Source: Kiloniella litopenaei | Lineage (GTDB): Bacteria; Pseudomonadota; Alphaproteobacteria; Kiloniellales; Kiloniellaceae | Reading direction: 5' to 3' | DNA: 64,000 bases | Assembly: GCF_000982415.1 (NCBI RefSeq) | Contig: NZ_LANI01000004.1 | Span: 293,973 to 357,972 of the forward strand | Shown here: positions 1 to 9,624 of the stretch, one piece after another | Numbering within the stretch: the first letter of the stretch is position 1 | How the letters are laid out: every line of letters starts with the position of its first letter | Program-made: the position numbers and the translations under genes | Notes under the pieces: generated by a model | Seen by the model: the letters and a program-made list of their open reading frames with translations, nothing else | What the model was told of the DNA's origin: nothing | The model's database searches: none

Positions 1-80
1 TGTTCACAGCGATTATGTTTACAAGATTGCTTATTGTGACCTGGTTGCGCCGCCGTCGGCCGCAATCGCTTGGTATATAA
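1..80 (+). CDS. secD: SecD C-terminal end (partial)
   Basis: The first 80 bases hold the last 25 codons of a reading frame that enters from the left edge and stops at TAA (78-80). The translated tail reads FTAIMFTRLLIVTW followed by a run of arginines. This matches the last transmembrane helix and basic C-terminus of SecD, the proton-motive-force-driven accessory subunit of the Sec translocase. A secF gene starts 15 bases later after a strong GAGGAGG ribosome site, which is the usual secDF order. The assignment rests on the short tail plus this context. Confidence 0.85.
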   Translation, partial: FTAIMFTRLLIVTWLRRRRPQSLGI

Positions 81-95
81 GAGGAGGCTGGAATA

Positions 96-1073
96 ATGGC
101 GTTAATTAAAAAGCTTCCGACAGATCTTAACATCAACTTTATGGGCAAAAGAAAGCTCTTTATGGCTTTCTCTGCTCTTATGATTGCCTTGTCCCTGGTG
201 TTGGTGGCAACACGAGGATTGAACTTTGGTGTCGATTTCCGGGGTGGTATTCTGATTGAAATCAGAACATCGGAACCTGCAGATTTGTCCTCTCTAAGAT
301 CTCGTATTGGTTCGCTTGGTCTGGGTGAAATTAGCTTACAGGAATTTGGTGCGCCAACAGATGTTTTGATCAACATCCAGAAACAGGATGGTGATGAAAA
401 AGAACAGATGAAAGCCATTCAGTTGGTCAAGGACGAACTGGGGGCTGCGGTTGAAGAATATCGCCGTGTTGAGTTCGTTGGTCCAAAGGTAGGTGCTGAA
501 CTTAAAGAAGATGGGGCTTTAGCCACGCTTTTTGCTTTACTGGGGATCGCTTTTTACATTTGGTTCCGGTTTGAATGGCAATTTTCGGTTGCTGCCTTGA
601 TGGCATTGACACACGATATTATTACGACAATCGGTTTCTTTGCCCTGACACAGTACGAATTCAATCTGGCGACGCTTGCGGCTGTTTTGACGATTGCGGG
701 CTATTCGATCAACGATACGGTTGTTATTTTTGACCGTGTGCGTGACGAACTACGCCGCTATAAAAAGATGGAAGTAATCGACGTGCTCAATATGTCGATT
801 AACAGAACACTTTCCCGGACCGTATTGACATCTGTTACCACATTACTTGCCCTTATCGCACTCTTTGTGTTTGGTGGCGAAGTCATCAGAGGGTTGAGCC
901 TTGGACTTATCTGGGGTGTTACCATCGGGACCTATTCTTCTGTCGGGCTTGCTGTTCCACTGCTTTTTGCAACGAACGTCAGATCCTCTATTCCTGAAGA
1001 AGAGGAAGAGGGACTTGTGGACGAGAACGGTGATAAGATCGAACTCGTTCAGGAAAATGACAAAGCCAGTTAG
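96..1073 (+). CDS. secF: Protein translocase subunit SecF
   Basis: SecF partners SecD in the inner membrane and uses the proton motive force to help pull exported proteins through SecYEG. The 325-residue protein has the family layout: a first membrane helix near residues 18-38, a periplasmic P1-like domain with the FGVDFRGG motif, then five helices from about residue 140. The family signature FVGPKVGAEL lies before helix 2, and THDI and SINDTVVIFDRVR lie in the membrane core. Length is normal. ATG 96 follows GAGGAGG at a good distance. It is cotranscribed with secD and probably with the two following genes, which lie within about 30 bases of one another. Confidence 0.97.
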   Translation: MALIKKLPTDLNINFMGKRKLFMAFSALMIALSLVLVATRGLNFGVDFRGGILIEIRTSEPADLSSLRSRIGSLGLGEISLQEFGAPTDVLINIQKQDGDEKEQMKAIQLVKDELGAAVEEYRRVEFVGPKVGAELKEDGALATLFALLGIAFYIWFRFEWQFSVAALMALTHDIITTIGFFALTQYEFNLATLAAVLTIAGYSINDTVVIFDRVRDELRRYKKMEVIDVLNMSINRTLSRTVLTSVTTLLALIALFVFGGEVIRGLSLGLIWGVTIGTYSSVGLAVPLLFATNVRSSIPEEEEEGLVDENGDKIELVQENDKAS

Positions 1074-1085
1074 GAGTTAACCTTC

Positions 1086-1463
1086 GTGGAAGTCTCGCTT
1101 AAAATTCCAGAAGGAAAACAGGTTATTGAAAAATATGGTAATGGTCGGTTCATGGTATCCGACCATTACCATGAAGGTTCAATTTTGGTACTACCGGATT
1201 TGACTGAATCCTGGTCCGTTCAGCGCTTTTCCGAAGTATCTTTGAAAACCCTCAGTTCTTTTGTCGAAAAGGCAGACGAGATAGAGGTATTGATTATCGG
1301 GTGCGGAGCCAAAGGTGAATTTATTACACCTGCTTTCCGTAATAGCTTGAAAGAAAAAGGTCTAATTGTAGATGCTATGGATACAGGTGCTGCCTGTCGC
1401 ACCTATAACGTCCTTCTTTCCGAGGGCCGGAATGTTGCCGCTGCTTTGATCGCAGTTGATTAA
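1086..1463 (+). CDS. Mth938-like domain protein (NDUFAF3 homologue)
   Basis: A 125-residue protein of the Mth938/DUF498 family, whose mitochondrial member NDUFAF3 is an assembly factor of respiratory complex I. The fold signature is visible: the IIGCGAKGEF loop at about residues 70-79 and the MDTGAACRTYNVL segment near residues 98-110, which is strongly conserved in the family. It starts with GTG 12 bases after secF and overlaps the neighbourhood of the next gene, an NDUFAF6-like protein. That linkage of two complex I assembly homologues behind secDF supports a role in membrane-complex biogenesis, although the bacterial function is inferred. Confidence 0.88.
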   Translation: MEVSLKIPEGKQVIEKYGNGRFMVSDHYHEGSILVLPDLTESWSVQRFSEVSLKTLSSFVEKADEIEVLIIGCGAKGEFITPAFRNSLKEKGLIVDAMDTGAACRTYNVLLSEGRNVAAALIAVD

Positions 1464-1485
1464 GATTTTCGCAGGCGCTTATCAT

Positions 1486-2355
1486 ATGTCGAATGAAACT
1501 GGCCTTTCCTATTGTGGTGAAGACATTAAAAAGAACGACTATGATCGTTATTTAACCTGTCTTTTTGCAAAGGATACTGTGCGGGAAAATCTTTTTGCCC
1601 TTTATGCTTTCAATCAGGAAATAGCCAAGACTGCTGAAGTTGTCAGTGAGCCCTTAACGGGAATGATTCGTTTGCAATGGTGGCGAGAAGCTATTGAAGG
1701 AATTTACGAGGGAAAACCTCGGAAACATCTTGTTGTTGAAGCATTAGCCAAAGCCGTGACCGAGCATGAGCTAAAGCGTAATAAACTTGATGAGTTTATA
1801 AATGCCAGAGAATTTGATCTAGAAGAGGCGGTCCCGCAAAATTTGTCAGCCTTGGAAAAGTACGTTCGAAAAACGTCTTCGGAACTGCTGGCTTTGGCAA
1901 GCGATATCGTCATTAATAAAACAAGTTTGGATAAGAAAACAACAGCGTCTCTCGATCAAGTTTGTCGGTCTATGGGGATAGCCTGGGGATTACTTGGTAT
2001 TGTTAGAGCTACGCCCTTTTATGCTGCAAAAAAACGAATTTATTTACCCCAAGATCTTATTAGTCAGTGTGAACTGAACACGGCTACGCTTTTTGAGTTA
2101 AAATCCTCACCAGAGCTATGCGAGATTACCAAGGTTTTAACGATGGCGGTCAAGAACCACCTAATTCAGGCGCGTGTTCTTTCAAAGGAAGTACCCAAGC
2201 AAGTCAAATCCCTGCTATTACTGGGTGTGTTGGCAGATCAGTATATCAAAAAATTAGAAGCCAATGGTTATAATCCTTTTGATAAGGCACTTCATCACCC
2301 AAAGACGTCTGCGACGTGGCAGCTTATGTGGGCCAATATTTGGGGACGTTACTAA
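1486..2355 (+). CDS. Squalene/phytoene synthase-fold protein, NDUFAF6-like
   Basis: A 289-residue protein of the squalene/phytoene synthase superfamily. The segment LYAFNQEIAK followed by SEPLTGMIRLQWWREAI resembles mitochondrial NDUFAF6, a complex I assembly factor. The aspartate-rich DxxxD prenyl-diphosphate motifs of true phytoene synthases are absent where expected, so catalysis is unlikely. I chose ATG 1486 because the protein then begins close to the family start (LSYCGEDI). An in-frame TTG at 1456 would overlap the upstream gene. The gene ends at a strong hairpin terminator shared with the convergent trmFO. Confidence 0.85.
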   Translation: MSNETGLSYCGEDIKKNDYDRYLTCLFAKDTVRENLFALYAFNQEIAKTAEVVSEPLTGMIRLQWWREAIEGIYEGKPRKHLVVEALAKAVTEHELKRNKLDEFINAREFDLEEAVPQNLSALEKYVRKTSSELLALASDIVINKTSLDKKTTASLDQVCRSMGIAWGLLGIVRATPFYAAKKRIYLPQDLISQCELNTATLFELKSSPELCEITKVLTMAVKNHLIQARVLSKEVPKQVKSLLLLGVLADQYIKKLEANGYNPFDKALHHPKTSATWQLMWANIWGRY

Positions 2356-2358
2356 ATA

Positions 2359-2386
2359 AAAAGGTCGCTCACCAAAGCGACCTTTT
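2359..2386. terminator. Bidirectional intrinsic terminator
   Basis: A perfect 11-bp stem, AAAAGGTCGCT (2359-2369) with AGCGACCTTTT (2376-2386), closes a 6-nt loop. It has A and T runs on both flanks, so it can end transcripts from the NDUFAF6-like gene (+) and from trmFO (-). Confidence 0.85.
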
Positions 2387-2412
2387 AAACTGAGTAAACT
2401 GGTTTCCCAATT

Positions 2413-3774
2413 CTATTGGTTTTCATCCAGCCAGGTTTTTAAATCTTCCAGTGCGCGCTTGGAATAAAGCGGCTTACGATCTTTCTTTTTAAGCTTTTTA
2501 CCCGGTCCCTTTGGAATGTTTGGGAAAATCCCGAAATTCACATTCATGGGCTGAAAGGTTTTTGCATCAGCGCCGCCTGTGACGTGATTTATCAGTGCGC
2601 CGTGGGCCGTGGTAATTGGGGGGGCGGGCAGATCTTTGCCCAAACGTTCCGCAGCGGCAAATCGCCCGGCCATCAAACCTGATGCGGCTGATTCCACATA
2701 TCCCTCAACACCGGTAATCTGCCCGGCAAATCTGAGGCGCGGCATTGGCTTCATGCGCAGAGAATGATCAAGTAGCTTAGGTGATTTCAAAAAAGTATTA
2801 CGATGAAGGCCCCCAAGGCGGGCAAACTCAGCTTCTTCAAGACCTGGAATTGCACGAATAATTTCCATTTGCGCGCCGTATTTCATCTTGGTCTGGAAAC
2901 CAACGATATTATATATGGTGCCCAGTTTGTTGTCTTGACGCAGTTGAACAACAGCATAGGGTTCCTCGTCGCTGTGCGGGTTTGATAATCCAACGGGCTT
3001 CATGGGACCAAAACGGAGTGTTTCAACACCTCGGCTTGCCATGACTTCGATTGGCAAGCAGCCTTCGAAATAGGGAGTGTTTTCTTCCCACTCCTTAAAG
3101 TCTGTTTTCTCACTGTCGATCAAGGCTTGAATAAAGGTTTCATATTGTTCTTTATTCATCGGGCAGTTGATGTAGTCGGCGCCATCGCCGCCGGGTCCAA
3201 CCTTGTCATATCTGGACTGGAACCAAGCCTTGTCAAAGTTGATGGAATCTTTGTACACGATGGGGGCGATTGCATCGAAGAAGGCGAGGTACTCTTCCCC
3301 GGTGATTGAAGCAATGACCTCGCTCATGCTTTCGGATGTCAAAGGTCCTGTGGCGATAATGACAGAATCCCACTCTTCAGGGGGAAGGGCTGAAACCTCT
3401 TCGCGTTTGATGGTCACGAGGGGGTGATCTTCCAAGCGCTTGGTGACTTCGTCTGAAAAGTCGTTTCTGTCAACAGCCAAAGCACCACCCGCAGGAACCA
3501 TATGTTTTGCGGCACAGGACATGATGAGCGAGTCCATTCTGCGCATTTCTTCGTGCAACAGACCAACAGCATTATTTTCATAATCATCTGACCGGAAAGA
3601 ATTGGAGCAGACCAGCTCGGCAAGACCTTCGCCCTGGTGTGCTTCTGTTTTCCGAACCGGACGCATTTCATGAAGAACTACGGGAACGCCTGCTTGTGCG
3701 ATTTGCCAGGTTGCTTCTGTTCCGGCCATACCACCGCCAACGACGTGGATCTCTTTTAGGTCACTCTTGCTCAT
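2413..3774 (-). CDS. trmFO: Methylenetetrahydrofolate-tRNA-(uracil-5-)-methyltransferase TrmFO
   Basis: TrmFO (formerly Gid) uses methylenetetrahydrofolate and FADH2 to make 5-methyluridine at position 54 of tRNA. The N-terminus has the FAD-binding motif [13 protein letters not shown] and then LHEMRPV, a family hallmark. Other diagnostic stretches are [11 protein letters not shown] near residue 55, [13 protein letters not shown] mid-protein and [16 protein letters not shown] near residue 330. I set the start at ATG 3774, giving 453 residues, because the conserved sequence begins there and an AAAGAGAC ribosome site precedes it. The reading frame is open a further 27 codons upstream. Confidence 0.95.
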   Translation of the reverse strand: MSKSDLKEIHVVGGGMAGTEATWQIAQAGVPVVLHEMRPVRKTEAHQGEGLAELVCSNSFRSDDYENNAVGLLHEEMRRMDSLIMSCAAKHMVPAGGALAVDRNDFSDEVTKRLEDHPLVTIKREEVSALPPEEWDSVIIATGPLTSESMSEVIASITGEEYLAFFDAIAPIVYKDSINFDKAWFQSRYDKVGPGGDGADYINCPMNKEQYETFIQALIDSEKTDFKEWEENTPYFEGCLPIEVMASRGVETLRFGPMKPVGLSNPHSDEEPYAVVQLRQDNKLGTIYNIVGFQTKMKYGAQMEIIRAIPGLEEAEFARLGGLHRNTFLKSPKLLDHSLRMKPMPRLRFAGQITGVEGYVESAASGLMAGRFAAAERLGKDLPAPPITTAHGALINHVTGGADAKTFQPMNVNFGIFPNIPKGPGKKLKKKDRKPLYSKRALEDLKTWLDENQ

Positions 3775-3926
3775 GATTGTCTCTTTACTATTCATTGCGC
3801 CTGCAATAATAAAATTTTTTGTGTTATATCTACTAAAAAGCTGCTTTGCACCCATATGTTTTAAATAAATATATTTTCTTTCTCAGACCGTAATAATAAC
3901 ACAATAAACCGGAGCTCTTTAATTTC

Positions 3927-5171
3927 ATGCAACGAATTGATGATCGCGTAAGGCGTGGTGGCGATGAAGACAGTCTGATCGGCTCTGTGGTTGATTGGGT
4001 AATGGCGCAGGCACTTCGTGATACGACGATTGAAGCGTTATTCGAAGGCTGCTGCCTAAGGCTGAGGTCTGCGGGGTTACCTATTGCTCGCGGATATATC
4101 GCTTTTCGTACTCTGCATCCTCTATACAGCGCCATGGGGTTGACCTGGGAGCTTGGTAACGGCGTGAAAACGGTCGGTATGTCACACGAAAGTTCCGGCT
4201 CTGAAGAATGGCGCAGAAGTCCGTTCTATTTCATGTTGAGTAAAGAGATCGGCTTGCTGAGACGACGTTTAGTTGGCGAAGGTGCTATCCATGACTTTAA
4301 GCTTATGGAAGATCTTCGTGACGATGGTTATACAGATGTCTTGTGTTACGCGATCCATTTTGATCAGGAATCTCTGGGTGATACAGATGGCAGGGGCATT
4401 CTGGGAACCTGGTCGAGTGACATTAAAGCGGGATTGAGTGATACAGATATCAAATCGCTTATTCGCGTGCAAAACCGTTTGGCTGTTGCCTGTAAAGTTA
4501 TTATTACCCAGCAAATTGCCCATAATATCTCAACAACATATCTAGGCCGTAATGCGGGACAACGGGTTCTCAAAGGGCAAATCCAACGTGGGGACGGTGA
4601 AAAAATTCATGCGGTTATCTGGTACAGTGATCTCAGAAATTCGACCGCCTTGGCAGATATGATGCCGGAAGAGGATTATCTGGATCTGCTCAATGGGTAT
4701 TTTGAAAGTACGGCTGGGGCCATTATTGATAATGGCGGAGACGTTTTATTACTGATCGGTGATGCGGTTTTGGGCATTTTTCCGTTCTCAGAAGATAAAA
4801 CACAGGCAGAAACCGGGGAAATGGCAGTAAAAGCAGCCCATGATGCGGTGGAACGTATCAAGGAACTTAATGCCTGTGCCTGTGATAATGGCAAATGCGA
4901 GGCCTCTTTTGGTCTTGGTTTGCATGTTGGTAATGTGATGTTCGGCAATATCGGATTGCCTGATCGGCTTCAGTTCACAACGGTTGGTCCTGCGGTGAAC
5001 GAGGTTGCCAGATTGGAAGCACTGACCAAAGACCTTGGTAAGCGCATTTTGATGAGTAAGGAATTTGCCGAAATCGTCGGACGGAAATGCATGCCAATGG
5101 GCGAGCACACATTGCGCGGGATCGAAGAAGTACGTGAGATCTATACGCTGGATGATCAAATAAAGGTATGA
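3927..5171 (+). CDS. Class III adenylate/guanylate cyclase domain protein
   Basis: A 414-residue soluble protein with a C-terminal class III nucleotidyl cyclase domain (about residues 225-405) behind an uncharacterised alphaproteobacterial N-terminal region. The two metal-binding aspartates are visible: D235 in WYSDLRNST and D279 in LLIGDAVLGIF. The transition-state Asn and Arg are in VNEVARLE. The lysine that normally selects the purine (GGxVxKxxGD) is replaced by Leu275, and the aspartate of the second specificity motif is Pro (TTVGPAVN), so substrate and activity are uncertain. It is divergent from trmFO and ends at a hairpin terminator. No cAMP-receptor gene is nearby. Confidence 0.88.
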   Translation: MQRIDDRVRRGGDEDSLIGSVVDWVMAQALRDTTIEALFEGCCLRLRSAGLPIARGYIAFRTLHPLYSAMGLTWELGNGVKTVGMSHESSGSEEWRRSPFYFMLSKEIGLLRRRLVGEGAIHDFKLMEDLRDDGYTDVLCYAIHFDQESLGDTDGRGILGTWSSDIKAGLSDTDIKSLIRVQNRLAVACKVIITQQIAHNISTTYLGRNAGQRVLKGQIQRGDGEKIHAVIWYSDLRNSTALADMMPEEDYLDLLNGYFESTAGAIIDNGGDVLLLIGDAVLGIFPFSEDKTQAETGEMAVKAAHDAVERIKELNACACDNGKCEASFGLGLHVGNVMFGNIGLPDRLQFTTVGPAVNEVARLEALTKDLGKRILMSKEFAEIVGRKCMPMGEHTLRGIEEVREIYTLDDQIKV

Positions 5172-5191
5172 TTTATTAATCTGATTTATTG

Positions 5192-5230
5192 AAAAAGGCC
5201 GGATAGCTTGTTTTCTATCCGGCCTTTTTT
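5192..5230. terminator. Bidirectional intrinsic terminator
   Basis: A 15-bp stem, AAAAAGGCCGGATAG (5192-5206) with CTATCCGGCC plus the T run to 5230, serves the cyclase gene on the plus strand. The flanking A run provides T residues for the convergent uvrA transcript. Confidence 0.9.
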
Positions 5231-5231
5231 G

Positions 5232-8072
5232 TTACTTCAGGTAAGGTTTTAAATATTCACCTGTGTAGCTACCCTTCGTCTTGGCGACATCTTCCGGTGT
5301 TCCTGTCGCGACAACGCGTCCGCCTTTGTCTCCGCCCTCGGGACCCATGTCGATAATCCAGTCGGCAATTTTGATGACTTCAAGATTATGTTCAATACAC
5401 AGGATGGTGTTGCCTTGATCAACCAGGGTTTGCAAGACTTCCAACAGTTTTTTTACATCGTCAAAGTGCAGACCTGTTGTCGGCTCATCCAGAATGTAAA
5501 GTGTTTTACCCGTTGCACGTCTGGAGAGTTCTTTTGCCAGTTTAACGCGCTGGGCTTCCCCGCCGGAAAGTGTTGTGGCTGCCTGACCAACCTGCACATA
5601 GCCAAGGCCAACTCTTTGAAGTGTTTCCAGCTTGTTCCGTATCGAAGGGACGGCCTTAAAAAATTCCAGTCCGTCATCTACGTTCATCTGTAAGACATCA
5701 GATATGGATTTGCCCTTATAGAGAATTTCAAGTGTCTCGCGGTTATAGCGTTTACCCTTGCAGACATCGCATTCAACATAAACATCGGGCAGGAAGTGCA
5801 TCTCGATCTTGATAACACCATCGCCTTGACAGGCTTCACAACGCCCGCCCTTTACATTGAAAGAGAAGCGTCCGGGTTTGTATCCGCGGGTTTTCGCTTC
5901 GGGCAAGCCGGCAAACCAGTCTCTGATCGGAGAGAATGCGCCAGTGTAAGTCGCGGGGTTTGATCGTGGTGTTCGGCCAATAGGGGATTGGTCGATATCA
6001 ATTACCTTATCGATAAACTCTAACCCTTCGATGGCATCGTGGCTTCCGGGTTGTCCCTTTGCATTGTGGAGTTTCCGGGAAACCGCTTTGTAGAGTGTCT
6101 CCAGAATGAGTGTTGATTTCCCACTACCGGAAACGCCCGTGATACAGGTAAAGGTTCCAAGGGGAACATCAATAGAAACATTCTTCAGGTTATTCTCATT
6201 GGCTTTGAGGACTTTGATGGTTTGCCCTTTGTGGCCTTTGCGCCGCTGTTCCGGCAGGTTGATTGCCAATTCACCCGTCAGGTATTTCGCGGTTAAACTT
6301 TCTTTTGTTGCCATGACTTCATTGGGGGAGCCACAGGCGACAACCTGCCCACCATGGGTTCCGGCACGCGGCCCCATATCTACGAGGTAATCTGCGGTTC
6401 GAATAGCGTCTTCATCATGTTCGACTACAACAACAGTATTACCCAAATCTCGCAAACGACGCAGTGTTTCCAGCAGTCGGGCATTATCCCGCTGATGCAG
6501 ACCGATTGAAGGCTCGTCCAGTACATAGAGAACCCCGGTCAGGCCCGACCCAATTTGCGAGGCCAGTCGAATGCGTTGGCTTTCACCACCCGACAGGGTT
6601 GCGGAAGAACGGGAAAGTGTCAGGTAATCAAGGCCGACATTTACCAGAAAATAGAGGCGTTCGTTAATTTCCTTGAGAATTCTGACCGCAATTTCATTTT
6701 CCTTGTCGCTGAGAATATCCGGGAGTTTATTGAACCATTTTTCAGCCTCGGCAATAGAAAGTTGGGCAATCTCGCCAACGTGTTTTTTACCAATTTTAAC
6801 GGCCAGAGCTTCCGGTTTGAGGCGATGCCCATCGCATGTCTGGCAAGGCTGTTTTGTCTGGTATTTTGACAGCTCTTCGCGAACCCAGTCACTGTCGGTT
6901 TCGCGAAAACGTCTTTCCATGTTGGGAATAATGCCTTCGAAAGGCTTCTTGGTCTGATAGCTTCGGTTGCCATCTGTATAGGTTATTTCGATGACCTCTT
7001 TACCTGAACCATGCAGAAGCAGTTTTTTGATTTTTTCAGGTAGGTCGTTCCAGGCGAGATCAAGAGCAAAGCCGTAGTGCTCGGCAAGACTTTTTAGGGT
7101 TTGCAAATAGTATTTAGAAGTCGAATTTGCCCAGGGAGCAATGGCCCCTTCTTTTAGGGTAACACGTTGGTCCGGTACGATCAGATCACCGTCAAAGATC
7201 AGGGTTTTCCCCAATCCGTCACAGGCGGGACAGGCCCCAAAGGGATTGTTGAAAGAGAACAGTCTGGGTTCAATCTCGTCAATGGTAAAACCTGATACCG
7301 GGCAGGCATAACGGGCCGAGAAAATTGTCTGTTCACCTGTCTTGGCGTTTTCAGCAAAGGCGATGCCATCGGCAAGGTTCAATGCGGTTTCCAGGCTGTC
7401 AGCCAAACGTGTTTTTATGTCATCCTTGACCACCACACGGTCAACAACAACCTCGATGTCGTGCTTTTTCTTTTTATCAAGCGCGGGAACGTCGCCGATT
7501 TCGTAAAGCTCTCCGTCAACTTTGACGCGTTGAAAGCCTCGAACCTGTAAATCGGCCAGTTCTTTACGGTACTCGCCTTTACGCCCCCGGACAATTGGCG
7601 CAAGCAGATAGAGGCGGGTACCACTTTCCATTTCCATAACCTTGTCAACCATCTGGCTGACGGACTGGCTTTCAATGGGAAGGCCCGTTGTCGGTGAGTA
7701 GGGAATGCCAACCCGGGCAAAGAGAAGGCGCAGGTAATCGTAAATTTCTGTGACAGTACCAACGGTAGAGCGTGGGTTTTTGGACGTTGTCTTTTGCTCG
7801 ATTGAAATCGCTGGCGATAGTCCTTCGATAGAATCCACATCCGGCTTTTGCATCAGTTCCAGGAACTGGCGAGCATAGGCGGAAAGGGATTCGACATAAC
7901 GTCGCTGTCCTTCGGCGTAGATCGTATCAAAGGCGAGAGACGACTTGCCGGACCCACTGAGGCCTGTGATAACAACGAGTTCGTTTCTGGGTAAATCAAC
8001 ACTGACGTTTTTCAGGTTATGTTCTCTCGCGCCACGTACGGAAATAGTGCGGGATTCCTGTATTGAACTCAT
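5232..8072 (-). CDS. uvrA: Excinuclease ABC subunit A
   Basis: UvrA is the damage-sensing ATPase of nucleotide excision repair; it loads UvrB at lesions. The 946-residue protein has two ABC modules, with Walker A motifs [10 protein letters not shown] near residue 35 and [10 protein letters not shown] near residue 645. Zinc-finger cysteine pairs are seen in CPACDGLG and [18 protein letters not shown]. The ABC signatures are [12 protein letters not shown] and [12 protein letters not shown], each followed by a DEP box. Length is normal. The gene is divergent from ssb, and the intergenic space holds a near-match to the LexA box, consistent with SOS control. Confidence 0.98.
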   Translation of the reverse strand: MSSIQESRTISVRGAREHNLKNVSVDLPRNELVVITGLSGSGKSSLAFDTIYAEGQRRYVESLSAYARQFLELMQKPDVDSIEGLSPAISIEQKTTSKNPRSTVGTVTEIYDYLRLLFARVGIPYSPTTGLPIESQSVSQMVDKVMEMESGTRLYLLAPIVRGRKGEYRKELADLQVRGFQRVKVDGELYEIGDVPALDKKKKHDIEVVVDRVVVKDDIKTRLADSLETALNLADGIAFAENAKTGEQTIFSARYACPVSGFTIDEIEPRLFSFNNPFGACPACDGLGKTLIFDGDLIVPDQRVTLKEGAIAPWANSTSKYYLQTLKSLAEHYGFALDLAWNDLPEKIKKLLLHGSGKEVIEITYTDGNRSYQTKKPFEGIIPNMERRFRETDSDWVREELSKYQTKQPCQTCDGHRLKPEALAVKIGKKHVGEIAQLSIAEAEKWFNKLPDILSDKENEIAVRILKEINERLYFLVNVGLDYLTLSRSSATLSGGESQRIRLASQIGSGLTGVLYVLDEPSIGLHQRDNARLLETLRRLRDLGNTVVVVEHDEDAIRTADYLVDMGPRAGTHGGQVVACGSPNEVMATKESLTAKYLTGELAINLPEQRRKGHKGQTIKVLKANENNLKNVSIDVPLGTFTCITGVSGSGKSTLILETLYKAVSRKLHNAKGQPGSHDAIEGLEFIDKVIDIDQSPIGRTPRSNPATYTGAFSPIRDWFAGLPEAKTRGYKPGRFSFNVKGGRCEACQGDGVIKIEMHFLPDVYVECDVCKGKRYNRETLEILYKGKSISDVLQMNVDDGLEFFKAVPSIRNKLETLQRVGLGYVQVGQAATTLSGGEAQRVKLAKELSRRATGKTLYILDEPTTGLHFDDVKKLLEVLQTLVDQGNTILCIEHNLEVIKIADWIIDMGPEGGDKGGRVVATGTPEDVAKTKGSYTGEYLKPYLK

Positions 8073-8119
8073 TTTGTCGCCTGTAAATGTTTTGCAAATG
8101 TTCTCGTTGGAATATATAT

Positions 8120-8134
8120 GGACGAACAGTGAAC
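8120..8134. promoter_or_regulatory. Candidate LexA (SOS) box between uvrA and ssb
   Basis: GGAC-N7-GAAC at 8120-8134 matches seven of eight defined bases of the alphaproteobacterial LexA operator GAAC-N7-GAAC. It lies about 50 bases upstream of the uvrA start and 180 upstream of ssb, where one operator could control both divergent genes. The site class is established knowledge; its use here is inference. Confidence 0.45.
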
Positions 8135-8312
8135 AAAATGCATCCTTTTTTATAAAAACGGATGAAAAATTTGCTGAAAAGCTTTCTGAAAAATGCGAAG
8201 ATCTTGCAGAAAAGAGATCGATCTTTTATTAGACGTTGGCTCTGAGCGACCCGACTGATAGGGTTTCAGATCAAATTTTTTAGATTCTAAAGTAAATCAT
8301 AGGGAAGAAGCC

Positions 8313-8840
8313 ATGGCTGGTAGTGTTAACAAGGTGATTCTGGTTGGTAATCTGGGGCGAGATCCTGAAATCCGTTCCATGCAATCAGGACAGCGTGTGG
8401 CTAATTTGAACATAGCAACATCAGAAAGCTGGAAAGACCGCAACACGGGCGAACGTCGGGACAAAACCGAATGGCACCGTGTGGTGATTTTTAACGATCG
8501 TCTGGTTGATGTTGCCGAGAAATTCTTGCGCAAAGGCTCCAAGGTTTATCTGGAAGGCCAGTTGCAAACCCGTAAATGGACGGATAACGCGGGTGTTGAA
8601 AAATACACCACAGAGATCGTTCTACAGAACTTCCGCGGCGAACTGACAATGCTTGATGGTCGTAACGACGGTCAGGGCGGCGGCTTTGGCGATTCTTCCG
8701 GTGGTGACGCTGGTGGCTTTGGCAGCAGCGGTAGCTCAGGCGGCGGTTACGGCGGCGGCTTTGGCGGTGGTTCCTCTGGTGGTGGATCAACAGGCGGCAG
8801 TGCACCAGTTGACGACCTAGACGACGAAATCCCGTTCTAA
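8313..8840 (+). CDS. ssb: Single-stranded DNA-binding protein
   Basis: SSB coats single-stranded DNA during replication, repair and recombination and recruits partners through its acidic tail. Residues 1-112 form the OB fold ([14 protein letters not shown], then [11 protein letters not shown]). A glycine/serine-rich linker (about residues 120-163) leads to the conserved tip DDLDDEIPF. The 175-residue length is normal. ATG 8313 follows a GGGAAG ribosome site. A hairpin terminator lies 20 bases downstream. Confidence 0.98.
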   Translation: MAGSVNKVILVGNLGRDPEIRSMQSGQRVANLNIATSESWKDRNTGERRDKTEWHRVVIFNDRLVDVAEKFLRKGSKVYLEGQLQTRKWTDNAGVEKYTTEIVLQNFRGELTMLDGRNDGQGGGFGDSSGGDAGGFGSSGSSGGGYGGGFGGGSSGGGSTGGSAPVDDLDDEIPF

Positions 8841-8861
8841 GTTTGTTGAAATACGTTAATG

Positions 8862-8890
8862 AAAGCGGCTCTTTGGGGGCCGCTTTTCTA
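8862..8890 (+). terminator. Intrinsic terminator of ssb
   Basis: AAAGCGGC (8862-8869) pairs with GCCGCTTT (8879-8886) and runs into T residues. It ends the ssb transcript just before the acetyltransferase gene. Confidence 0.8.
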
Positions 8891-8913
8891 TTTGAGGTAG
8901 GGATAAGAAAGCT

Positions 8914-9366
8914 ATGATCAAAACAGATCTCCTTCATTTTGAACAGCTTTCCACGGAACAGCTTTATCAGATTTTACAACTTCGTTCGGATATCTTTGTT
9001 CTCGAACAGACATCCCTATACCGGGATATGGATGGGCAAGATACAGTTGCCTGGCATGTTCTTGCTGCTGATGATGAGGGCCACCTTGTTGGCGTTCTCC
9101 GCATTCTGAAAGATCCTAAAGATCACAGCTGTTACAAGATTGGACGGGTCGCGGTTGCTAAGGCAGCGAGAGGGCAGGGGATCGCTGTTGATTTAATGGA
9201 GCGGGCACACAGCTTTATTGCCAAGCAGGACGCTGCCGAAAGGATTGAGATTTCAGCACAGCAACATTTGCAGAAGTTTTACAATAGCCTTGGTTATGTT
9301 ACCGTTTCTGAAGAACCTTATGATGATGCGGGTATACCACACGTAGACATGATCCGGGCTGTATAA
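8914..9366 (+). CDS. GNAT family N-acetyltransferase, ElaA type
   Basis: A 150-residue acetyl-CoA-dependent N-acetyltransferase of the ElaA family, whose substrate is unknown. The family opening is clear: ELYQILQLRSDIFVLEQ-like text (LYQILQLRSDIFVLEQT) followed by YRDMDGQD. The acetyl-CoA loop is IGRVAVAKAARGQGIAVDLM at about residues 88-107, and the C-terminal YNSLGYV segment is the usual GNAT end. It stands alone between the ssb terminator and gyrA. Confidence 0.88.
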   Translation: MIKTDLLHFEQLSTEQLYQILQLRSDIFVLEQTSLYRDMDGQDTVAWHVLAADDEGHLVGVLRILKDPKDHSCYKIGRVAVAKAARGQGIAVDLMERAHSFIAKQDAAERIEISAQQHLQKFYNSLGYVTVSEEPYDDAGIPHVDMIRAV

Positions 9367-9624
9367 AATGGTGGAAAATTGTCCCTTGACAAATTAAAAT
9401 AAAGTAGAATTTGTTGATTTGAGGTCGGGATCAAAAAATTATTTAAATTCAACCCTGTAGAACGGTATTTTTCCCTCTCTTTTTACACACATTTTGTTGT
9501 GGCTCTGCGATGAATTTGTTACATTTCATGTGATTTTTTTTACGCCTGAAATAACTGGTGTTTTGGCTTTGTGCTGTTCCCGGTTTTAGAGGGCATTTCT
9601 GTTAAACAGAAACAGGATAATTAC

